Origin: JBCDCE01 sp039182515
Lineage (GTDB): Bacteria; Pseudomonadota; Alphaproteobacteria; Rhodobacterales; Rhodobacteraceae
DNA: 57,014 nt
Reading direction: 5' to 3'
Assembly: GCA_039182515.1 (NCBI GenBank)
Contig: JBCDCE010000021.1
Location: 1 to 57,014 of the forward strand
The number at the start of each line of letters is the position of its first letter. The stretch's first letter is position 1. A program made the position numbers and the translations under genes. Below are positions 43,046 through 51,465 of the stretch, one piece after another. The notes beneath the pieces are model-generated. The model saw nothing but the letters and a program-made list of their open reading frames with translations, did not search any database and was not told where the DNA came from.

Positions 43046-44436
43046 TTGAGCGCGCCTGGCAAGCGGTTGGCCCAACCGCTGATGCTGCCTGCGCCGAGGC
43101 AAACAACCATATCGCCTGGTTTGGCTTGTTCTTTCACGAGGCGGGCGAGGTCTGCCTCATCTTGCACCGCGCGGGCGTGCCTGTGGCCGTGGCGGATGAG
43201 GCCCGTGACAAAGTCGTCGCGCTCTGCGCCCTCAATTGGGTCTTCGCCTGCCGCAAAAACATCTGTGATGCCCACGACGTCTGCGTCGTTAAAGCAAGAG
43301 CAGAAGTCCTCAAAGAGCGAGGAAAGCCTTGTGTAGCGATGCGGCTGGTGCACTGAAATCACGCGGCCTTCGGTGGCTTGGCGCGCGGCCTTGAGCACGG
43401 CGGCGATTTCGACCGGATGGTGGCCGTAGTCGTCGATGAGTGTTACGCCACCCACTTCGCCCACGCGGGTGAAGCGGCGGTTTACGCCCCCGAAATTGGC
43501 CAAAGCCTCGCGGATTTCGGCACGCTTAAGACCCAAATGGCGGGCGACTGCCACGGCGGAGAGCGCGTTTGACACATTGTGATCGCCCGGCATGGGCAGC
43601 GTGCATTTCTCAATAACGGTGTCTTCGGCCTGCAACGCCACATCAAAATGCGCCACGCCGCCTTTGTAGGTGAGGTTCAACGCGCGCACGTCTGCTTGGG
43701 CGTTAAAGCCATAGGTCACAACCCGGCGGTCTGAGATCTTGCCGACGAGCGCTTGGACCTCTGGGTGATCCGTGCAGCAGACGGCGAGGCCATAGAAGGG
43801 AATGTTGGAGACGAAATCGAGAAAGCCTTGGCGCAGAGTGTCAAAGTCGCCCCAATGCTCCATATGCTCGGGATCAATATTCGTCACGATGGCAATCGTA
43901 GCAGGCAAACGGTTGAAGGTGCCGTCGCTTTCATCCGCCTCTACGACCATCCACTCGCCTTGGCCGACGCGCGCGTTGGAGCCGTAAGCATGTATAACGC
44001 CGCCGTTGATCACCGTTGGGTCTACGCCACCTGCGTCCAATAAAGCTGCGACCATCGTGGTGGTTGTGGTTTTGCCATGGGTGCCGGCGACAGCCACGTT
44101 TGACCGCAAGCGCATCAGCTCCGCCAACATCTCAGCTCGACGCACCACGGGCAGGCCGTTTTGGCGTGCAGCATCGAGCTCAGGATTGCCCGGTTTGATG
44201 GCTGAAGAGATCACGATAACCTCAGCTCCGTCGAGGTTTTCCGCCTTCTGACCTTCGAATACGCGTGCGCCGAGGCGCTCGAGGCGCTCTGTAATCGGAG
44301 AGCTTTTCAGGTCCGAGCCTTGCACGTTGTAGCCGTTTTGCAAAAGCACTTCCGCGATCCCAGACATGCCAATACCGCCGATACCAACGAAGTGGATCGC
44401 GCCGAGTTTTGAGGGAAGTTTGGTTACCGCGTTCAT
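43042..44436 (-). CDS. murC: UDP-N-acetylmuramate--L-alanine ligase
   Basis: 464 residues from the ATG at 44436, which has GGTGGAG upstream; an upstream frame exists but enters murG. N-terminal Rossmann GIGGIGMSGIAEVL, ATP loop GTHGKTTTTT (118-127), metal-binding TNIDPEHMEHWG, and C-terminal domain with DDYGHHPVEI and QPHRYTR. It adds L-Ala to UDP-MurNAc. It begins 22 bases after murG. Confidence 0.97.
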   Translation of the reverse strand: MNAVTKLPSKLGAIHFVGIGGIGMSGIAEVLLQNGYNVQGSDLKSSPITERLERLGARVFEGQKAENLDGAEVIVISSAIKPGNPELDAARQNGLPVVRRAEMLAELMRLRSNVAVAGTHGKTTTTTMVAALLDAGGVDPTVINGGVIHAYGSNARVGQGEWMVVEADESDGTFNRLPATIAIVTNIDPEHMEHWGDFDTLRQGFLDFVSNIPFYGLAVCCTDHPEVQALVGKISDRRVVTYGFNAQADVRALNLTYKGGVAHFDVALQAEDTVIEKCTLPMPGDHNVSNALSAVAVARHLGLKRAEIREALANFGGVNRRFTRVGEVGGVTLIDDYGHHPVEIAAVLKAARQATEGRVISVHQPHRYTRLSSLFEDFCSCFNDADVVGITDVFAAGEDPIEGAERDDFVTGLIRHGHRHARAVQDEADLARLVKEQAKPGDMVVCLGAGSISGWANRLPGALK

Positions 44437-44458
44437 CCAGGCTCCACCGTCCATGAGG

Positions 44459-45547
44459 TTAGTCCTTTTCTGCGAGTTTTTGAGCAATGTCGAGAAGCGC
44501 TTGGGTGGCATCTGGCCGCCCGCAGCTCTTTGCAGCCGCTGCCATCTGAGCGGCCTTGGCGGGATCTTGAAGGATCTTTGCGACCTCGGAGGCCAGACCT
44601 TCTGGGGTCAAATCCCGCTCTTGGATCACCAATGCAGCACCTGCTTGGTGCATCGCTTCGGCGTTGGCGGTTTGCTCATCGCGGATCGCAATAGCCAGCG
44701 GAATGAAAATCGCGGGCCGCCCCACAGCTGAGACATCCGCAACAGACGACGCGCCAGACCGGCACACCACCAAATGGGCCTCTTTGAGCTGTTGGTCCAT
44801 ATCCGAAATGAAGTCCGTCACCTCAGCAGAGACGCCCGCTTTCTCATATATGGCGCGGGCCTTCTCTTGATCCGCGTCGCGCGCTTGGTGGGTTACGCGG
44901 AGCTTTTCCCGCAGATCCGTAGGTAGAGCGCCGAGCGCCTCAGCAGCGCTGTCTGAAACAATGGTCGAACCTTGGGAGCCACCAAAGACCACAACGCGCA
45001 ACGATCCTTCCATGCTGGGGTACGCGGCACCGGCAACGTCCCGGATGCTTTGGCGCACAGGATTGCCTGTAAATTCGTGGGGCACGCCGTCCGGCAAGGC
45101 CGTTGGCCATGTCCCGCAGGCCACCATAGAGACATGGCGCACAAAGAGCTGATTGGTACGACCCAACACGCCGTTTTGCTCGTGCAAGATCCGCGGCAAT
45201 CCCATAAGCCGCGCCGCTGCCATTGCGGGAATGGAGGGATATCCCCCAAAGCCCACAACGATGGCAGGCCTGTCAGCTCGAAAGCGGCTCCGTGCGCCTA
45301 AGGTGCCCGCAAGGATTTTGAACGGGACCAACAGTTTGGCCAAAAGCCCGCCGCGCGCGAAGGTGGCAGAAGACAACACGTCGATCTTTACGGCTTTGGG
45401 AAACCCGCTCGTGTAGCGTGCGCCGCGTGCGTCGGTGGAAAGCGTAACGCGTCCGCCTTGCGCCAACCACGCCTCTGCTAAGGACTGGGCCGGGAACATA
45501 TGCCCCGCCGTGCCGCCAGCAGCGATGACGAGAAGATCACGGCTCAT
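44459..45547 (-). CDS. murG: Undecaprenyldiphospho-muramoylpentapeptide beta-N-acetylglucosaminyltransferase
   Basis: 362 residues. The GT-B fold opens with LLVIAAGGTAGHMFPAQSLA (first G loop), then GFGGYPSIPAM and HEQNGVLGRTN. The donor site is FGGSQGSTIVSD and CRSGASSVADVSAVGRPAIF. It makes lipid II on the cytoplasmic face. Start at 45547 (MSRDLL) overlaps the end of ftsW by 11 bases. Confidence 0.97.
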   Translation of the reverse strand: MSRDLLVIAAGGTAGHMFPAQSLAEAWLAQGGRVTLSTDARGARYTSGFPKAVKIDVLSSATFARGGLLAKLLVPFKILAGTLGARSRFRADRPAIVVGFGGYPSIPAMAAARLMGLPRILHEQNGVLGRTNQLFVRHVSMVACGTWPTALPDGVPHEFTGNPVRQSIRDVAGAAYPSMEGSLRVVVFGGSQGSTIVSDSAAEALGALPTDLREKLRVTHQARDADQEKARAIYEKAGVSAEVTDFISDMDQQLKEAHLVVCRSGASSVADVSAVGRPAIFIPLAIAIRDEQTANAEAMHQAGAALVIQERDLTPEGLASEVAKILQDPAKAAQMAAAAKSCGRPDATQALLDIAQKLAEKD

Positions 45548-46715
45548 GGCGCATGCGCCCGCCCGTGAGCACATCTTGGATTTCACCCTGTGGGCGCAAG
45601 CGCGTAAATGCCAGGAGCATTCCAAGCGTTATACCGCCAGCGATGAGAGACGAGCCCCCATAGCTCACAAAAGGCAAGGTCATGCCTTTGGCGGGCAAAA
45701 GCCGCACAGCGACCCCCATATTGACCATGGCCTGAATGCCGAACATGCACACCAGCCCGGTTCCCGCCAGGCGAACAAAGGTGTCCCGCTCGCGGGCCAG
45801 CCTTGTGAGCGACCGCACCAGGATCGTGGCGTAGATCGCCAGGATCAAAAGCACGAGCACAAGGCCATATTCTTCTGCGGCCACTGCGATGATGAAATCG
45901 GTGTGCGCATCAGGCAAAGACTGCTTTACCCGCCCTTCCCCCAATCCGACGCCAAAAAAACCGCCTTCGCGGATGGCATTGGCGGCGTAGCCAAGCTGCG
46001 TTGTGGGATCGACGTCGACGCTCAAAAAGCCATCAATGCGGCCCGCGAAGTGTTCAGAGTTTTGGTAGGCCACATAACCAGACACAATCACAAGCCCGGC
46101 CAATCCAACCAACAAAAGCATCGGCGCACCTGAGACAAACCAAATCACGCCCCAGGCAAAGAGGATCAAACAGGCCTGCCCAAAGTCTGGCTGCAAAGCT
46201 AGGAACCCAACGATGACAATCGCAATTGCAAAAGACACCATCCGCCCCGGCGGACCATTGATCTCTTGGCTGGCGGCAATCAGCCAGGCGGCCAAAATCA
46301 CAAAGCAAGGCTTGAGAAATTCAGACGGCTGCACGGAGGCAAAGCCCAGCGAGTACCAACGCACAGCACCTTTTCCAAAGTCCGTTCCCAAAATAGGCAG
46401 CAGGGCCAATGCGACAAAGGCCGCCAAAAACCCAAGTACACCCAAGCGGCGCACCAGATCAGGTTTCAACAAAGAAACCACAAGCATCACAGCCAAAGCC
46501 ATCGTGCCGAAAAGCGCTTGGCGTTCCACAAAATAGAAAGCGGGCAAATCGTTGCGTGCAGCAAGCGGCGGCGAGGCCGCAAAGCCCAAGAGAAGTCCAA
46601 TCGCAAAGAGCATGATCACACAGGCCAAGGTCCATTTGTCGACCGTGCGCCACCACTTTGGGATAATTGGATCAGACTGCCCTGCTGGCACAGCCCCATA
46701 GACCATCTCTGTCAT
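45537..46715 (-). CDS. ftsW: SEDS glycosyltransferase FtsW
   Basis: 392 residues with about ten membrane helices. SEDS signatures are RWYSLGFASVQPSEFLKP, DAHTDFIIAVAAEEYG and the C-terminal LPFVSYGGSSLIA. It polymerises septal glycan with FtsI. Its upstream neighbour is the plus-strand flavoprotein gene, so ftsW cannot be read from the mraY transcript without crossing an antisense gene; the 149-base divergent gap (46716-46864) should contain a promoter. Confidence 0.97.
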   Translation of the reverse strand: MTEMVYGAVPAGQSDPIIPKWWRTVDKWTLACVIMLFAIGLLLGFAASPPLAARNDLPAFYFVERQALFGTMALAVMLVVSLLKPDLVRRLGVLGFLAAFVALALLPILGTDFGKGAVRWYSLGFASVQPSEFLKPCFVILAAWLIAASQEINGPPGRMVSFAIAIVIVGFLALQPDFGQACLILFAWGVIWFVSGAPMLLLVGLAGLVIVSGYVAYQNSEHFAGRIDGFLSVDVDPTTQLGYAANAIREGGFFGVGLGEGRVKQSLPDAHTDFIIAVAAEEYGLVLVLLILAIYATILVRSLTRLARERDTFVRLAGTGLVCMFGIQAMVNMGVAVRLLPAKGMTLPFVSYGGSSLIAGGITLGMLLAFTRLRPQGEIQDVLTGGRMRHEP

Positions 46716-46864
46716 GATCGCCTGCTCACTACCGCTACTGCTTCATTGCTCTTTTCGAGCTTATTACTGGCTTATAAACAAAACCTGCGAGGACTTTAGC
46801 CAATTGGCTTACACTTTTCCAACAAAACCTTGCCTTGGCAGCGTTTTTCCGCGAGTGCGACGCC

Positions 46865-48061
46865 ATGCAATACCAAACGGTGATTATAGGCGCGGGTGCC
46901 GCGGGATTGATGTGTGCCGCACAGACGGGCCCAGGCACATTGCTCCTTGATCACGCCAAGGCTCCGGGCGAGAAAATCCGGATTTCAGGGGGTGGTCGGT
47001 GCAACTTCACCAATCTCTACGCAGCGCCTGAGAACTTTCTCAGCGCCAATCCTCATTTCTGCAAGTCTGCCCTGTCGCGCTACACCCAGTGGGATTTCAT
47101 TGCACAGGTCAGCGAAGCCGGGATCGCCTATCACGAAAAAACGCTCGGCCAGCTCTTTTGCGATGAAAAGTCCGTGCAGATCACCCAGATGTTGCGCACC
47201 GCCGCGTTAAGCAATGGTGCGGATCTTTGGCTCGAAACCACGCTCGACCAGGTAGAGAAAACGCCTCAAGGATATAGCCTGCGCCTCACGCGCCGGGGCA
47301 AGCCCTTAAGCCTCGCCTGCGCCAATCTTGTGATTGCAACTGGCGGGAAATCTATTCCCAAAATTGGGGCCACTGATTTTGGCTACAAGATTGCCCAGCA
47401 ATTTGATCTGGCCGTCACACCCACCCGAGCGGGCTTGGTGCCCTTGACCTTTTCAGGTCAGGTCCTTGAAGATCTAAAAGCCATGGCGGGCATTTCCGCC
47501 CCTGCGCGCGTTTCTGCCAATGGGGCCAGCTTTGACGAGGGGCTGCTCTTTACCCACCGAGGCCTGTCTGGCCCCACGGTTTTGCAGATCAGCAGCTATT
47601 GGAATGAGGGCGACGACCTCAGGATCCATTTTGCGCCTGACCAAGACATCATCGCAGCGCTCAAAACCCAGCGCGGCATTTCCGGGCGCATTACGATCTC
47701 AAAAGCATTAAGCGCGCATTTGCCAGCGAAATTGGCTCAGTTCTTGTGTGAAAATGCGGGCCTGAGCGGTAATCTTGCGGATCAAAACGACGGCGATCTG
47801 GCGCGGCTGAAAACCAGCTTAGACGCCCTCGCTCTGCGCCCCGCAGGCACCGAAGGTTATAGAACAGCCGAAGTGACTTTGGGCGGCGTAAACACCGATC
47901 AGCTCAACGCGCGCACGCTTGAGACCAAGGCCCACAAAGGCCTCTACTTCATTGGCGAAGTGGTCGATGTCACAGGCTGGTTAGGCGGTTACAATTTCCA
48001 ATGGGCCTGGTCATCCGCTTGGGCTGCGGGTCAAGCGATCCGGCAAGCTGGGCAAAGCTGA
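46865..48061 (+). CDS. NAD(P)/FAD-dependent oxidoreductase (BaiN/HI0933-like flavoprotein)
   Basis: 398 residues from the ATG at 46865; a TTG 30 bases earlier is less likely. FAD motifs: TVIIGAGAAGLMCAAQTG, ISGGGRCNFTN, LVIATGGKSIPKIGATDFGY and a C-terminal VVDVTGWLGGYNFQWAW. This is the HI0933/BaiN family, flavoproteins of uncertain substrate. It is the only plus-strand gene inside the dcw cluster and its 3' end overlaps the convergent MurD-like gene by 51 bases. Confidence 0.92.
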   Translation: MQYQTVIIGAGAAGLMCAAQTGPGTLLLDHAKAPGEKIRISGGGRCNFTNLYAAPENFLSANPHFCKSALSRYTQWDFIAQVSEAGIAYHEKTLGQLFCDEKSVQITQMLRTAALSNGADLWLETTLDQVEKTPQGYSLRLTRRGKPLSLACANLVIATGGKSIPKIGATDFGYKIAQQFDLAVTPTRAGLVPLTFSGQVLEDLKAMAGISAPARVSANGASFDEGLLFTHRGLSGPTVLQISSYWNEGDDLRIHFAPDQDIIAALKTQRGISGRITISKALSAHLPAKLAQFLCENAGLSGNLADQNDGDLARLKTSLDALALRPAGTEGYRTAEVTLGGVNTDQLNARTLETKAHKGLYFIGEVVDVTGWLGGYNFQWAWSSAWAAGQAIRQAGQS

Positions 48062-48850
48062 CGCAATCTGGCGCGGATTGAGCCCAAGGGCACGTGCGGC
48101 TGCATAGACAAAAACCAGCTCGGTATGCGCAACGGACGTGGCCAGCGCGCGCAAATCAACCGCCTGTACTTGTTTGCCGCGTCGCGTTTCAGTCAGAAAG
48201 CCTTTGTTGAGAAACACAGACCACCCCGGCCCCGCGATCTTTCCACCTGTGTGGCACGCAATCACGCGGTCATCCACCGCCGCTTCCCGCGTCATATTGG
48301 ACAGAAACGCACCATCAAAAGAGCCCACATCCAAAATCGCATGATCCGGCCCGCCCTCGCGCAACAGCCGCGCACAACTTGTGTCCGGCAAGATCACAAC
48401 ATCCGGGGTTAAGGCACGCGCCGTCGCAACCTCCACTTCGCTGGCCGTCAAAACAACAAAGCTGCCATCATCAGGGATGTCTAAGCCCATTGCCGCGCCA
48501 GACACCGCAGATTGCACCGTTTTGCCCACCGCCTCTAAGAGCTCGGTCAGGCCTTGCGCGATCACCGCTGAGGGCGTCACCACCACACGCGGCACGCGTT
48601 CATAATGCGCCCAGTCTTCCGCGCCAAAGGATCTGAAAAAAAGGCCCAAGGGGCTTTCAAGCGGCACTTGCGCCTCAAGCGCTTGTAAAACCGGCTTTTG
48701 GTCTTGCAAGGCGATGTCAGGCGCCGCGACTACCAGATCCGCTTTCCCAACGGTTTGGGCAATCTGTCCACCGCCTGCCTCAACAGAGGCCGCCAAGGCC
48801 GGATCGCAATAAACCGCCTGCCCTCGCACACCTCGCGCGTTTAAAGCCAT
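48011..48850 (-). CDS. Truncated MurD-like protein lacking ATP loop and ligase C-terminal domain
   Basis: 279 residues in the murD position. The ATG follows AGGAG, so it is likely translated. Alignment by eye to MurD: VVVTPSAVIAQGLTELLEAV stands where MurD has VAITGTNGKSTTTALI, so the P-loop Gly-Lys-Thr is gone. VLTASEVEVATARALTPDVVILPD matches LELSSYQLDLTPSLHADVAVLLN. The end, VYAAARALGLNPRQIASALPSLPDR, matches the last helix of the MurD central domain, after which the C-terminal domain is absent. It cannot be a normal D-Glu ligase. It starts 92 bases after mraY. Confidence 0.75.
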   Translation of the reverse strand: MALNARGVRGQAVYCDPALAASVEAGGGQIAQTVGKADLVVAAPDIALQDQKPVLQALEAQVPLESPLGLFFRSFGAEDWAHYERVPRVVVTPSAVIAQGLTELLEAVGKTVQSAVSGAAMGLDIPDDGSFVVLTASEVEVATARALTPDVVILPDTSCARLLREGGPDHAILDVGSFDGAFLSNMTREAAVDDRVIACHTGGKIAGPGWSVFLNKGFLTETRRGKQVQAVDLRALATSVAHTELVFVYAAARALGLNPRQIASALPSLPDRLTRSPSG

Positions 48851-48942
48851 GTCTGAAACTCCTGGTTGGCGCTCATTATGAGCCGCGACTTAGGCCTTTT
48901 CTTTGGCCCAAATACTCAACTCAACACCCGCAATTCTCGCGC

Positions 48943-50025
48943 CTAGCGCACTTTGAGCGTTGCCAGCCCAATCATCGCAAGAATGAGCGAGATGATCCAA
49001 AAGCGGATCACAATCTGCGGCTCAGCCCAACCCTTTTTCTCATAGTGGTGATGAATGGGGGCCATCAAAAACACGCGCTTTCCTGTGCTTTTGAAGTAAG
49101 CCACCTGAATGATCACCGAAAGCGCCTCTAGCACAAAAAGCCCGCCCACAATGGCCAGAACAATCTCGTGTTTGGTGGCCACGGCAATCGCGCCTAAAGC
49201 ACCGCCCAAGGCGAGTGAGCCCGTGTCTCCCATAAAGACGGCTGCAGGCGGGGCATTGTACCACAAAAAACCCAAGCCTCCCCCAAAGAGGGCGGCACAA
49301 AAGATCAAGATCTCGCCTGTCCCCGGCACGTAGTGCACGTCCAAATACTGTGTAAAATCCACACGGCCCACAGCATAAGAAATGATCCCTAAGGTGCCTG
49401 CCGCGATCATCACGGGCATAATCGCCAAGCCGTCAAGCCCGTCCGTAAGGTTCACCGCATTGGCCGCCCCCACAATGACGATCATCGCAAACGGCACAAA
49501 GAGGATCCCGAGATTGAGCAGCGTGTCCTTAAATATCGGAAAAGCCAGTTGATTTGTGAGCTCTTCGGGATGCGCATAGGCGGCGGCCAGTCCTGCGATG
49601 GCGGCAATGGCAAACCCCAAAACCAAGCGGATCTTGCCAGAGACACCGGATGTGTTTTGCTTTTTGACCTTCGCATAATCATCCGCAAAACCAATGAGGC
49701 CGAAAGAGACCGTCACAAAAAGCACAATCCACACAAAGGCATTGTCCCATCGCGCCCACAAAAGCGTGGAGCACAGGAGTGCGCCCAGGATCAAAACGCC
49801 CCCCATGGTGGGTGTACCGGCTTTGGCAAAATGCCCCTCCGGCCCGTCTTCTCGGATCGGTTGGCCTTTGCCTTGTTTGCGTCTGAGAACGTTGATCAGA
49901 GGTTTTCCAAAAAGAAAGCCGAAGACAAGGGCTGTTATAAACGCCCCCCCCGCCCGAAAGGTGATGTAGCGAAAGAGGTTAAAGAAATCTCCGCCATCTG
50001 ACAGAAAAGTCAACCAGTACAACAT
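48943..50025 (-). CDS. mraY: Phospho-N-acetylmuramoyl-pentapeptide transferase
   Basis: 360 residues, ten membrane helices. Active-site loops are PTMGGVLILGAL, FADDYAKV (Asp-Asp), NAVNLTDGLDGLAI, GFLWYNAPPAAVFMGDTGSL and MAPIHHHYEKKGW. It makes lipid I from UDP-MurNAc-pentapeptide. It begins nine bases after murF. Confidence 0.98.
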   Translation of the reverse strand: MLYWLTFLSDGGDFFNLFRYITFRAGGAFITALVFGFLFGKPLINVLRRKQGKGQPIREDGPEGHFAKAGTPTMGGVLILGALLCSTLLWARWDNAFVWIVLFVTVSFGLIGFADDYAKVKKQNTSGVSGKIRLVLGFAIAAIAGLAAAYAHPEELTNQLAFPIFKDTLLNLGILFVPFAMIVIVGAANAVNLTDGLDGLAIMPVMIAAGTLGIISYAVGRVDFTQYLDVHYVPGTGEILIFCAALFGGGLGFLWYNAPPAAVFMGDTGSLALGGALGAIAVATKHEIVLAIVGGLFVLEALSVIIQVAYFKSTGKRVFLMAPIHHHYEKKGWAEPQIVIRFWIISLILAMIGLATLKVR

Positions 50026-50034
50026 GTTACACCC

Positions 50035-51465
50035 TCACCCTTCCTCGCCAAGTACAACACCCAGCTTCTTTAGCGCCGTGACAACGCGATGAACCTCGCT
50101 GCCTTTGGATCCTTTCACCAAGACCACGTCTCCCGCATCTATCAATTGCGGCAGAACAGCAATCAGCATGTCGGGGTCTTCTACACAAACCCCACGTTGT
50201 GGCTCTGGCAAAGCCGTCCAAAGCGCGCGCATGCGTGGCCCCACACAATGCACTTTGCTGATCGCGGCAAGATGTTCGTCTTGCGCCAGACCTGCGTGCA
50301 GGTCCAGTTCCGTTTGCCCCAATTCGAGCATATCGCCCAAGATCGCAAGGCGCCGCCCTTTAGACACGCGCCCTGTGTTGTCGGTTGGTTGCGCAACGGC
50401 CAAGACCTCAAAAGCCGCCGCCATGGACGTTGGATTGGCGTTATAAGCATCATCAATAAGATCAATGCCGCTTTTGTCGTCGCCAATATCGAGAAAGAGC
50501 CTCAACCGCTGGCCCCGCCCATCGGGCGGATCCCACAGGTTAAGATCTATGACCGCGCGGCCAAGATCTGCACCCAAAGCCTCAACACCGGCCAGAGACG
50601 CCAACGCATTATACGCATAGTGCCGCCCCACAGCATTGATCTTAAACAAAAATTCAGAGTCCATGGCCTGGGCCGAGACAACAGTGCTCGTCTCGTGCAA
50701 TTGGACGTCGCTGGCAAAATAGGCCGCATCTTCAGAGCCAAATTCCCGGATTTGATGCCCTTTCGCGCAGTCCGTCAGGACCCATGAAGTCTCTAACCCC
50801 ATCGGCACCAAGGCCAAGCCACCGGGCTCCAACGCTTGGTAAATAGAGCCTTTTTCGCGCGCGATGGCCGCGAGATTTTCGAAAGCGGCGAGATGGGCCG
50901 CCGCCACAGTTGTGACCAAAGCAACATGGGGCCGGGCCATCTGCGCAAGTGGTAAAATTTCACCCGGCGCGTTCATGCCAATTTCGATTACGGCAAATTC
51001 CGTGGCCTCGGGCATCCGCGCGAGGGTCAGGGGTACGCCCCAATGGTTGTTGTAGCTGGCCACGCTCGCATGGGTCAGACCCTGGCCGCGCAGCATGGTG
51101 CGCAGCATTTCTTTGGTTGAGGTCTTTCCGACAGAGCCGGTCACAGCAATAACCTTCGCATCTGTACGAGCGCGTGCAGCTTTGCCCAGGTCTTCCAAGG
51201 CTTTGAACGTGTCTTCGACAAGCAAAAGCGGTGCCGTGTCCGGCACACCTTCGGGCACATGGTCCACAATGGCAGCACTTGCGCCTGCTTGGAGGGCCGC
51301 AGCCACAAACGCGTGCCCGTCGCGCTGGTCTTTGAGGGCTACAAAGAGATCGCCTGGCTGGACGGTGCGGCTATCGATCGATACGCCCGTGGCCTGCCAG
51401 GGCGCGAGGCTGCGCCCGCCAGTGGCACGATCTGCATCGCGCGACGTCCACAAAGCGGCGCTCAC
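50035..51465 (-). CDS. murF: UDP-N-acetylmuramoyl-tripeptide--D-alanyl-D-alanine ligase
   Basis: 476 residues. N-terminal domain with SIDSRTVQPGDLFVAL, ATP loop TGSVGKTSTKEM (109-120), central YNNHWGVPLTLARMP and IEIGMNAPGEI, C-terminal DDAYNANPTSM and LGDMLELG. It adds D-Ala-D-Ala. Start overlaps the murE stop by four bases. Confidence 0.97.
   Translation of the reverse strand: MSAALWTSRDADRATGGRSLAPWQATGVSIDSRTVQPGDLFVALKDQRDGHAFVAAALQAGASAAIVDHVPEGVPDTAPLLLVEDTFKALEDLGKAARARTDAKVIAVTGSVGKTSTKEMLRTMLRGQGLTHASVASYNNHWGVPLTLARMPEATEFAVIEIGMNAPGEILPLAQMARPHVALVTTVAAAHLAAFENLAAIAREKGSIYQALEPGGLALVPMGLETSWVLTDCAKGHQIREFGSEDAAYFASDVQLHETSTVVSAQAMDSEFLFKINAVGRHYAYNALASLAGVEALGADLGRAVIDLNLWDPPDGRGQRLRLFLDIGDDKSGIDLIDDAYNANPTSMAAAFEVLAVAQPTDNTGRVSKGRRLAILGDMLELGQTELDLHAGLAQDEHLAAISKVHCVGPRMRALWTALPEPQRGVCVEDPDMLIAVLPQLIDAGDVVLVKGSKGSEVHRVVTALKKLGVVLGEEG

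Noticed and set aside
48011..48850. Calling this gene murD
   Set aside because: The ATP-binding loop and the C-terminal domain required for ligase activity are absent.
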